Source of the DNA: Rhodoferax sp. AJA081-3
Lineage (GTDB): Bacteria; Pseudomonadota; Gammaproteobacteria; Burkholderiales; Burkholderiaceae_C
Assembly: GCF_017798165.1 (NCBI RefSeq)
Contig: NZ_CP059068.1
Span: forward strand, 2,542,001-2,606,000
Direction of reading: 5' to 3'
Length of the DNA: 64,000 nucleotides
Shown: piece after piece, positions 43,404 through 51,335 of the stretch
Position numbering within the stretch: the stretch's first letter is position 1
Layout of the letters: each line of letters starts with the position of its first letter
Program-made: the position numbers and the translations under genes
Notes under the pieces: model-generated
Told to the model about the DNA's origin: nothing
The model's database searches: none
Seen by the model: only the letters and a program-made list of their open reading frames with translations

Positions 43404-44477
43404 CTACTCCGCGAACTGTATGAACAGGGCTTTGCCGCACACAAAAGCACGGTCAATGGCACGCTTACCATTCAGCAGCCAATCATCGCCTACACGGCGC
43501 GGACCATCTCCGTGGGACCAAACGTAGTCGTCCAGAATGAGCCAGCCGCGCGGCTTGATCAAGGAACCCACGCATCACAATCAGCCTTTGCGTGTACGTA
43601 ATCATGGTTGCCGTCGATATGAATGACTGAAATCTTTCCTTCGTAGCTCACTGAGCCGAACTCCGCAGTTACCACTTCTGATTGGCTGGTATAGGCCTGA
43701 TGCCCTTGCTGGGATGGCATCCGCAAGTAATTGAACTGCCCGCTTGTCAAAGGCAACAAATTGAGCACAAACGACAACGGCAATTCCTGCTCCCACACTC
43801 CCTCGACGTCGACGCGCAGGGTTGAAGGAGAATCAACTGTGCGGAAGCGACGGCCTGCCAGGGATCGATGGCCAACACCGAGCCTATGGCGTACTTTCTT
43901 GCCATGGCATTGAGTATGGACGCGGACTTTCCGACCAATGCCCCGACTTCAATCACGTCGCCCTTGGGTGCAGTAGCAAAATGGCCAGCATGGCAGCGAT
44001 CTTGTCACTATTGGATTCGCCAAAAATCTGCCCGGACATTCTGAAGGCGGCGGCAACCTCCAACTTACTCAATACGCTCCGGCAATCAGAGCAAATGTCA
44101 ACAAACGATTCATATCTGGAGGCTACTCCCAATATTTTCCTAACTCGTTGAGCCTCGCGCGCAATGGGCGACCAGCCAACGAGTTGAATTTGTAAACGCT
44201 GCTCCTCAATTTGCTTCTTCAACCAAGTAAAGACCGCAACTGCAGGTGCATAAACGCGCGATATCTTGTGTTGTAGCACCAGTTTGTCAAAGACTTGCAA
44301 AAACTGGGGATCGTTGACATAAGGCAGTTCAACTATCTCGCCAATGTCAAGGCCGGCATCTGCGTCCCATTGCGATGAAGCTGCAATGGTCTTTTCACCG
44401 CGCTCACGCGCCGCAGCTATGTACTCCATTCCATCAGGATGGTTGGCCGGAAACACCAGCGTTACGTCAACAGCCAT
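43404..44477 (-). CDS. Methyltransferase with extra N-terminal domain
   Basis: About 358 residues. The C-terminal 200 residues are a Methyltransf_24-type domain: V-I-E-V-G-A-L-V-G-K-S-A-S-I-L, A-I-D-P-W-Q-A, I-H-I-D-G-N-H-D-Y and G-W-L-I-L-D-D-Y-V-W. The first 110 residues (V-T-L-V-F-P-A-N-H-P-D-G-M-E-Y and E-L-P-Y-V-N-D-P) resemble the N-terminal domain of ATP-grasp proteins. Frameshifts near 43970, 43800 and 43555 split it, and these are the last frameshifts I can see in the window. The ATG at 44477 directly follows the stop of the WbqC gene (TGA-ATG). Confidence 0.72.
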
Positions 44478-45203
44478 TCAAATCTCCGGCATTATAAAGT
44501 TCATATTCCCCAGCATTTTCTGTATGGCTTGCAAATCATTAAACATCAGCACATCAATCACTGAAAGTGATCCAAAAAATTCACCTTGCTTCTGGTCGTA
44601 GACTATGGGTTTGGAGCCCAAAAATTTTAGTTGAATTCCGTTCGCCTTGAACGTCTCACAGTCGTACAGATCGCGGCCACCCGGCGTATTGACGTATACC
44701 TGCGCGCCCTCAATTTTGCAGATATCCAGAATTCGCGCCTGCCCACGCAGTTCACGGTTACCATATATTTGGGAACTGGGTTGAATAACGGTCCTCAGCC
44801 CGACATACCGCATAACCTCTTCCAAGCTGTGCAAGATGAACGTATCCAGCCGCGTGACCGGGTACTTGAATATCCGTTCCAGCATGGGCATCACCTCCAA
44901 ATATCGGGGTGCCTTCTTGTAGTGCAAGGCAATAGTACGCAGTGTCTTGTCGCGCCAACGGTCGTCCTGTGCAAGCCCGATTTCGTGGATTAACTTATTC
45001 TGGCTTGCTGCTTGCAATGGCACCGTGAACATATGTGGTGCACCATTTAGCAGAATACGGTTTCTATTGATCCACCCTGCGTTAATGAAATTCACATCGT
45101 CATAAATCACCAATTTATCAACCGCGGCAATAAGCTGGAAGTAACCCAGATGCGGCAAAAAATAGGGCTGCATAATTGCCAGCCTTTTGCCGGACACCAT
45201 CAT
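44478..45203 (-). CDS. WbqC family protein
   Basis: An intact protein of about 241 residues. The first line of the family is clear: A-I-M-Q-P-Y-F-L-P-H-L-G-Y-F-Q-L-I, then D-D-V-N-F-I-N-A-G-W-I-N-R-N-R-I, and at the end F-L-G-S-K-P-I-V-Y-D-Q. WbqC proteins occur in O-antigen and capsule loci. A role in making or joining an amino-sugar substituent is suggested by their neighbours, but the reaction is not known. The start at 45203 lies in the stop of the upstream DegT gene (ATGATGG), so expression is coupled. Confidence 0.88.
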   Translation of the reverse strand: MMVSGKRLAIMQPYFLPHLGYFQLIAAVDKLVIYDDVNFINAGWINRNRILLNGAPHMFTVPLQAASQNKLIHEIGLAQDDRWRDKTLRTIALHYKKAPRYLEVMPMLERIFKYPVTRLDTFILHSLEEVMRYVGLRTVIQPSSQIYGNRELRGQARILDICKIEGAQVYVNTPGGRDLYDCETFKANGIQLKFLGSKPIVYDQKQGEFFGSLSVIDVLMFNDLQAIQKMLGNMNFIMPEI

Positions 45204-46318
45204 TTTGCAATCAGGCTCACAATGAAATCGACCTGCTGCAAGGCAAGATCGGGGTAGATGGGCAGGCAAATCACCTCGTTGGCAGCCTTGGTCGCAACCG
45301 GCAGATTGGCCGACGCAGCCGAAGGTAATGATTTGTACATTGGAAAGTCGCTGATGAGCGGGAAGAAATATCGACGCGCAAAGATGCCGTTGGCTTTGAA
45401 TTTTTCAAACAAGGCATCGCGTGTAAGCGGATACCCTGGCTTCACCAGTATGGGGAAATAGGCATGATTCCCTTCTTTATGCGCAAGCTCGGGAAGACAT
45501 TCAATTCCATCAACTTCCGCCAAGGCGCGACGATAATGCTTCTCGACGACCTTGCGCTGCGCCAGGGCTTGGTCTACCCCTTTGAGCTGAAGCAAGCCGA
45601 ACGCTGCGTTGATCTCACTCATCTTGCCGTTGATTCCTGGGGCAATAACCGTAACCTCATCTACAAACCCAAAGTTTTTAAGATGGTCGATGCGCGATTT
45701 GGTCTTTGCATCCTGGCAAATGATGGCCCCTCCCTCAAAGGTATTGAACACCTTGGTGGCATGAAAGCTCAGCACGGACAGGTCGCCGTGGTTTAACACG
45801 CTGGCGCCGTTGTATTGCACGCTAAATGCATGTGCGGCATCGTAGATGACTTTTAGTCCATACGTGTCCGCAATCTTTTGAATGCGATCTACATCACACG
45901 GTTGCCCGTAGCAGTGCACTGGCATGATGGCTGTGGTTTGGGGCGTAATTGCCGCTTCAATGCGGGCGGGGTCAAGGTTCAGCGTGACGGGATCAATATC
46001 CACAAAAACCGGTTTTATGCCATTCCACAGCAAAGAGTGGGCCGTTGCCACAAATGAATACGGGGTGGTGATCACCTCACCCGTAATCCGCAACGTCTGC
46101 AATGCAGTGACCAGGGCTAGAGTGCCATTGGTAAAAAGTGAAATGTGCTTGACGCCCAAGTACTGGCACAGTGCCTGCTCCAGCTGCTGATGGAAAGGGC
46201 CTGCGTTGGTGAGACATTTGCTCTCCCAAATCTGTGCCAAATAGGGAAGAAAGTCGTCCAGCGGTGGCAACGTCGGCTGGGTTACGTACACAGGAAATTT
46301 TTCTTTGCCTTTGTCCAT
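45200..46318 (-). CDS. DegT/DnrJ/EryC1 sugar aminotransferase
   Basis: A PLP enzyme of about 372 residues that moves an amino group onto a keto-sugar nucleotide. It shows T-N-A-G-P-F-H-Q-Q-L-E-Q-A-L, T-T-P-Y-S-F-V-A-T-A-H-S, D-A-A-H-A-F-S and the cofactor Lys in S-F-H-A-T-K-V-F-N. The nearest known types make 4-amino-4,6-dideoxy sugars, which are then N-acylated. The ATG at 46318 (MDKGKEKFPVYVTQ) is preferred over upstream ones because it has AGAGG upstream and starts at the family N-terminus. It leads the operon of WbqC and the methyltransferases. Confidence 0.9.
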   Translation of the reverse strand: MDKGKEKFPVYVTQPTLPPLDDFLPYLAQIWESKCLTNAGPFHQQLEQALCQYLGVKHISLFTNGTLALVTALQTLRITGEVITTPYSFVATAHSLLWNGIKPVFVDIDPVTLNLDPARIEAAITPQTTAIMPVHCYGQPCDVDRIQKIADTYGLKVIYDAAHAFSVQYNGASVLNHGDLSVLSFHATKVFNTFEGGAIICQDAKTKSRIDHLKNFGFVDEVTVIAPGINGKMSEINAAFGLLQLKGVDQALAQRKVVEKHYRRALAEVDGIECLPELAHKEGNHAYFPILVKPGYPLTRDALFEKFKANGIFARRYFFPLISDFPMYKSLPSAASANLPVATKAANEVICLPIYPDLALQQVDFIVSLIAK

Positions 46319-46702
46319 CAGGAAACCTCTGTAATCTTTTGCCAAGTAGAACTTCAACACCCAAAGCAACACGGGATAACCCTGCATGCCCCACAATCAC
46401 GGCAAGGTGACTGTTGGCACCCGTATGCCAAGCCTGCTGAACCCGCCATTGTAGGCAAAGGTGCCCGAAGATATGGCGTGCCTACTAGCCGGATCGGTTG
46501 ATGTGAACATCCTCGATAGGCTCCATTGCCTGCGCCGGCTGTTAGCCTCCAGGATAATAGGCAATTAGCCCCCGTGGAATCAGCCTACTTAGCTATTGAT
46601 TTGAGTGCACTCACTGATGACCAACTCGGTTGGTGCCACAGTATCATTGATCAATTAGTGGCGTTGACGTGGTCAGCCGCAGTCGCGCTAAGTGGAGCAT
46701 AT
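46319..46702. promoter_or_regulatory. Divergent intergenic region, DegT / GT41
   Basis: This 384-bp gap divides the last polysaccharide operon from the GT41 cluster and must contain promoters for both. The frame upstream of the GT41 gene is open from 46526, but that part does not look like a conserved protein. I see no other gene. The sequence is less GC-rich than the left part of the window. Confidence 0.45.
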
Positions 46703-49003
46703 ATGGATTTCGAAGAACAGAAAAAACTTGAAGCCGAGGCCAGTCAGCTGGAGAGCCTCTTCAACAATGGCCGGTATGCGGAGTTGGAAGTCCTGGCGCG
46801 GGCATTCGTTGGGAGTTATCCGCGCCTGGGATTCGGATGGAGTGTGCTAGGAGCTGCCCTTCAGGTTCAAGGAAAAGACGCCTTGCCTGCCGCGCGCAAA
46901 GCGGCCGAGCTCTTACCCGAGGACGCGATGGCGCGCAGCAATCTGGGTGATGCACTGCAAGCACTGGGACAATACGAGGAGGCAGCAGAAAATTACCTGT
47001 TCGCTCTACAAATAGATCCCCGCTCAGCGGAAACACATGTCAACCTTGGCAACGCGCTCAAGGCACAAGGTGAAGTAGGCAACGCCGAAACCCACTACCG
47101 AGAGGCATTGCGACTAAAGCCAGAGTTCACTGAGGGGCATTACAACCTAGGCGTCGTCTGCCTAGATTGCGGAAGATTTGGAGATGCCGAAACCAGTCTA
47201 CGGCGGGCTATCGAATTGAACCCGTACTTCGCGATCGCCCACGTAGCACTAGGTACTACACTAAAGGCATTGGGCCGCCACAACGAGGCTGAACTCACTT
47301 TGCGGCAGGCCGTGCATTTAGTGCCCACGCTTGCCGAGGCGCACGTCAATCTTGGCGCCACACTGAGGACGCTTAATCGCTCCAGTGAGGCCGCAGCCTG
47401 TTTTCGAAAGGCACTTGATATAGATCCTGGACTGGCGGTGGCCCACAGTAATTTGGGCGCCGCGCTTCGGGAGTCAAGCCTCGCGAGCGAAGCAGAGGAG
47501 TGTTTTCGTCAGGCACTACGCCTAAACCCCGAGCTGGTCGACGCACACAGCGGTCTCGCCGCAGCACTGAAGGACTTGGACCGCCCCGACGAGGCTGTAA
47601 CACACTGTAGAGCAGCGCTGCGACTTAACCCCCATTCGGCCGAAGCGCTCAATAACCTGGGCGTGCTTCTTAGCGAATTAGGACAGTTTGAGGAAGCTGA
47701 ATCTTGCTACAGACAGGCCATCAAGATCGACCCCGGGTTTGCCGAAGCCTATAGCAACCGGCTCTTTCACCTCTGCCATATGGAAGCTGTGGACGCAAGG
47801 GCGTTGTTCGCCGAACACCGGAAGTTTGCCGAACAGTTTGAAACCCCCTTGATGCCCTATTGGCCGCGCCACTCGAACCTGCGAGACCCGGATCGAACGT
47901 TGCGCGTTGGCTTTGTGTCAGCCGACCTGCGAAACCATCCTGTAGCTTCTTTCATTGATCCTGTACTGGCATGTCTGGCCGTCAACCCAAAGCTATCGCT
48001 ATATGCCTACAGCAACCATTCGTACGAAGACGCTGTCACCCAGCGTTTTAAGCGTTTTCTGCCCAATTGGCGCTCCTGTGTGAACCTTTCAGACGATGCA
48101 ACGGCGCAAAAGATTATCGAAGATCGCATTGATGTCTTGTTCGACCTCTCGGGTCACTCTGCTAGGCATCGCTTGCTAACATTTGCCCGAAAACCTGCAC
48201 CTATTCAGGTGAGCTGGATGGGTTATCCCGGCACCACGGGACTATTGGCGATGGACTACTACTTTGCAGACGGAGTCTTGGTTCCTCCCGGAGACATGGA
48301 TAGCCAGTTCTCAGAAAAAATAGTGCGCATACCGGCCAATGCGCCTTTTTTACCTTTTAGCGACGCACCACCAGTAAATGACCTGCCAGCCTTAAAAAAT
48401 GGTTACTTGACCTTTGGCAGCTTCAACCTGGTTAGAAAACTCAATCCGTCAGTCATTGCGCTTTGGTCCCAAATCTTGCATGCAACACCCAATGCAAGAA
48501 TGCTTATCGGCGGCATGCACGCGGCAAGCGATATCCCTTTAGTGGCCAAATGGTTCGCTGACGTAGGTATTGTCAAGGATCGACTCTCTTTCAAGCCGAA
48601 GTGCAAAATGCAAGACTATCTCAGGCTCTACCATCAAGTGGACATTTGTCTTGACACTTTCCCCTACCCTGGATGCACTACTAGCTGCCACGCGCTTTGG
48701 ATGGGTGTACCAACAATCACGATGGCTGGCGAGACTCCAGTAAGCAGGTCGGGCGCATCACTTCAAAGTCACGCAGGACTCAGCAAGTTTATAACCAACA
48801 ACAAAGTCGACTTTATTGAACAGGCTCAGTATTGGTCGACCCGACTGACAGAACTTGCCGGCATCAGAGCCGGCTTACGCGATAGATTTAACCAATCTGC
48901 ACTTGGGCACTCGGGATCGGTTCCGATGGCTGTAGACCAAGCGCTCCGCATCATGTGGCATCGATGGTGTGAAGGGCTGCCTGCCGAGGCATTTGACGTT
49001 TAA
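46703..49003 (+). CDS. TPR-GT41 glycosyltransferase (SPINDLY/OGT-type), copy A
   Basis: The intact protein has 766 residues. About eight TPR units (each ending near a Pro) fill residues 80-355, and the C-terminal 380 form a GT41 domain like plant SPINDLY and animal OGT: G-F-V-S-A-D-L-R-N-H-P-V-A, D-L-S-G-H-S-A, G-Y-P-G-T-T-G-L-L-A-M-D-Y-Y, F-N-L-V-R-K-L-N-P and P-Y-P-G-C-T-T-S-C-H-A-L-W-M-G. The His in D-L-S-G-H and the Lys in R-K-L-N-P match nucleotide-sugar site residues of OGT. Such proteins add GlcNAc, Fuc or another sugar to Ser/Thr of proteins. The start at 46703 (MDFEEQKKLE) has GGAG upstream and matches the start of copy B. Confidence 0.9.
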   Translation: MDFEEQKKLEAEASQLESLFNNGRYAELEVLARAFVGSYPRLGFGWSVLGAALQVQGKDALPAARKAAELLPEDAMARSNLGDALQALGQYEEAAENYLFALQIDPRSAETHVNLGNALKAQGEVGNAETHYREALRLKPEFTEGHYNLGVVCLDCGRFGDAETSLRRAIELNPYFAIAHVALGTTLKALGRHNEAELTLRQAVHLVPTLAEAHVNLGATLRTLNRSSEAAACFRKALDIDPGLAVAHSNLGAALRESSLASEAEECFRQALRLNPELVDAHSGLAAALKDLDRPDEAVTHCRAALRLNPHSAEALNNLGVLLSELGQFEEAESCYRQAIKIDPGFAEAYSNRLFHLCHMEAVDARALFAEHRKFAEQFETPLMPYWPRHSNLRDPDRTLRVGFVSADLRNHPVASFIDPVLACLAVNPKLSLYAYSNHSYEDAVTQRFKRFLPNWRSCVNLSDDATAQKIIEDRIDVLFDLSGHSARHRLLTFARKPAPIQVSWMGYPGTTGLLAMDYYFADGVLVPPGDMDSQFSEKIVRIPANAPFLPFSDAPPVNDLPALKNGYLTFGSFNLVRKLNPSVIALWSQILHATPNARMLIGGMHAASDIPLVAKWFADVGIVKDRLSFKPKCKMQDYLRLYHQVDICLDTFPYPGCTTSCHALWMGVPTITMAGETPVSRSGASLQSHAGLSKFITNNKVDFIEQAQYWSTRLTELAGIRAGLRDRFNQSALGHSGSVPMAVDQALRIMWHRWCEGLPAEAFDV

Positions 49004-49035
49004 CGACCGTATCGCGCACCCAGCGGCATGCGAAT

Positions 49036-51234
49036 TCAATTGGGTACGACCACGTTCGCCAGAAAGTGGGTCATGTCATGTACGCCGCGGTCGTTTTGGA
49101 ACAACGCATGGTTGTTTGCAAGCATTATTTTTTTGATTCTCTCCCGTTCAGACGGTATTGTTGCGATAGATACCGCCTTGGCTGAATAGCTCTCCACATC
49201 GTGGGTGACGCACTCCGTGAGGTCCATCAGTCTGCAGTAGTAAAGTCCCACCCGTCCACGCAAAAATTCACTGGGTTTGGTGACAAATGGTGTGCCGATA
49301 GAGCAAATCGGAATGGCAGTGGTGCCGATGCCAAAGTGAAACGAATCCAGAATGACGTCTGATGCATCCACAACGCGCATAAAGTCTTGCGGATCTGTTA
49401 CCCAAGGTATAAACACCACGCGGTGTCTCACATCGGCCGAAATCGTTGACCGAAGTCTTCTCTCCAATTGTTTTTGCCACGCAGAAAATTTCTTGTCGGC
49501 AAACAGCACTACGTGCCCGGTAGGATCCAATTGCAAAATGCGTTCTATGGCCGCATCAAAATCGGGATGCAATTTGTGCAACGTCATTGGGCATGCGTAA
49601 ATACTTCCTTCTGCGGGAAGGCCCAACTCAATCTTGGTCTTGTTCAGGGACGGCAATGCGGGGCGCTCAAAATACAGCGCCCCGTATGGCAACTTGACCA
49701 ACCGTTCACTGTAATGCTCCTGCGCATGCTCAACCTCGCCCAACTCAATCGACAGGTAGTAGTCCATTGCAGGAATTCCCGTTGTAACGGGGTGACCACC
49801 AACTACACATTGGACGGGCGCCAACCGCGCAAAGGCAAGAAAATAGCTGAATGCCTCCATGCCAATGTCGAGGTAAACCAAAACGTCCAGCTCAAGCGCG
49901 GCAATTTCATGCCGCGCCTTTTCCAAGTCCGCGGTGAGCCGCACGTACTGACCAGCGAAGTTCGGATACGCCTCCTGAATCAAAGCTTGATCGGCATCAA
50001 CGGTCGAAATTAGCGTGACGTCAAACTCGCCAGTCGCGGCCAACCCAGCCACGATTCTGCTGAAGCTCAGCGCCACGGAGTGGCGTGTGATAAATTTCGA
50101 CAGAAATCCAATTCGCCTCCGGTTTCCTGCGACATGGGGGCGAGCGCAATGTGGTGCAACAAACTGCAGGCTCGGGCATGCCCGAGCATAGAACTGCGCT
50201 ACATTGACCTGCACCTTTTTGTCATTTACGCCATGGTATGCTAAGTGAAAATTGGTATTGCAGTACTCCTTTAAGGGGTCATCAATTCTGATGTTTTCCT
50301 GTGCCAATTGGGCAAGCTTGCGTTCAAAATTTTCCCGCACTGACAGCACCTCATTCCACGTACCCATAATTGGTGGAAGCATCAGTTCAGCTTGAATCTT
50401 TGTTCCAGGGCTTGCCTTAAGCGCATAGCACCGTGCATAGGCGGCCTTAGCTTGATCAACTTCACCTTGCGCATGTAAGAGCTTGGCCAAAGTGAGTAAG
50501 GCCTCAAGAAAGTCGGGCTTCAATGCGACCGCTTTTTGAATGTAAGGCAGCGCCTGCTCAGGCGTTTTTTCGTGCAAGGTGTTGCCTACGTTGAAGTAAG
50601 CCTGCCCGAAGTTAGGCGTAAGCACCAGTGCTCGTTGATAGACCTCTAGTGCGGCCTCCGCTTGTCCCTGAGCTTGAAGTGCGGTACCCAGATTGTTCAA
50701 CGCCTCGGCGTAACCTGGAATCAACGCTATCGCTTTCCGGTAGCTCTCAACAGCCTCGTTGAGCTTACCCTGCATGGACAGAACGATGCCAAGGTTGTTA
50801 TGGGCTTCGGCAAAATCAGGTTTGATGGTCAAGGCTTTGCCATAGCTTTCCACTGCTAATTCGTTCTGTCCAATGTCTTTCAGCACATTGCCCAAGGTGC
50901 TGTAGCAAAAAGCATTGCCCGGGCTTACGACAATCGCCTCGCTGATCAGCTCAAGCGCCCGTATGCTGTTGCCCTGTTTGTGCTGGATAACGCCAAGCCA
51001 TTGCAACGCGTCCGGCTGACGCGGGTTGGCATGCAATACCTGCTCATACAGGGCCTTGGCCTGCTGCAATCGCTCTTGGCGCAGAGACTGCATCCCGAGT
51101 TGGAGCCAGGTGGACACCATTGCCGCGCTATGGGTTGGTTTTACGTCCTGCTTCTTCTCTTTGCGTTGGCAGCAATGCTTATATTTCTTGGTGCTGCCGC
51201 AGGGGCAGGGATCGTTTTTATCAATGGTAGTCAT
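49036..51234 (-). CDS. SEC-C zinc motif + TPR + GT41-like glycosyltransferase
   Basis: The intact protein has 732 residues. It starts with a SEC-C motif, the four-Cys zinc knuckle also found at the end of SecA: C-P-C-G-S-T-K-K-Y-K-H-C-C. About seven TPRs follow, then a GT41-like domain. Here the D-L-S-G-H motif is replaced by Y-L-D-I-G-M-E, as in the HMW1C-like branch, while the Lys is kept in L-H-K-L-H-P, and P-V-T-T-G-I-P-A-M-D-Y-Y and F-H-F-G-I-G-T-T-A follow. It probably uses a different sugar or acceptor from its two neighbours. It is convergent with copy A and follows copy B by about 100 bp. Confidence 0.85.
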   Translation of the reverse strand: MTTIDKNDPCPCGSTKKYKHCCQRKEKKQDVKPTHSAAMVSTWLQLGMQSLRQERLQQAKALYEQVLHANPRQPDALQWLGVIQHKQGNSIRALELISEAIVVSPGNAFCYSTLGNVLKDIGQNELAVESYGKALTIKPDFAEAHNNLGIVLSMQGKLNEAVESYRKAIALIPGYAEALNNLGTALQAQGQAEAALEVYQRALVLTPNFGQAYFNVGNTLHEKTPEQALPYIQKAVALKPDFLEALLTLAKLLHAQGEVDQAKAAYARCYALKASPGTKIQAELMLPPIMGTWNEVLSVRENFERKLAQLAQENIRIDDPLKEYCNTNFHLAYHGVNDKKVQVNVAQFYARACPSLQFVAPHCARPHVAGNRRRIGFLSKFITRHSVALSFSRIVAGLAATGEFDVTLISTVDADQALIQEAYPNFAGQYVRLTADLEKARHEIAALELDVLVYLDIGMEAFSYFLAFARLAPVQCVVGGHPVTTGIPAMDYYLSIELGEVEHAQEHYSERLVKLPYGALYFERPALPSLNKTKIELGLPAEGSIYACPMTLHKLHPDFDAAIERILQLDPTGHVVLFADKKFSAWQKQLERRLRSTISADVRHRVVFIPWVTDPQDFMRVVDASDVILDSFHFGIGTTAIPICSIGTPFVTKPSEFLRGRVGLYYCRLMDLTECVTHDVESYSAKAVSIATIPSERERIKKIMLANNHALFQNDRGVHDMTHFLANVVVPN

Positions 51235-51335
51235 CAGATTTGTCGCGCTGGCGGCTGCGGCTGCTGGCGATTGAAAGAATTGCTAAGTGGCTTTGACTTA
51301 AGTTTGAGTAACCGGATTGAAGCGGGCACCGAAGC

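Noticed and set aside
46526-46702. Upstream ATG of the first GT41 gene
   Set aside because: The extra 59 residues have no match in the paralogue and no ribosome site. The ATG at 46703 has one and matches copy B.
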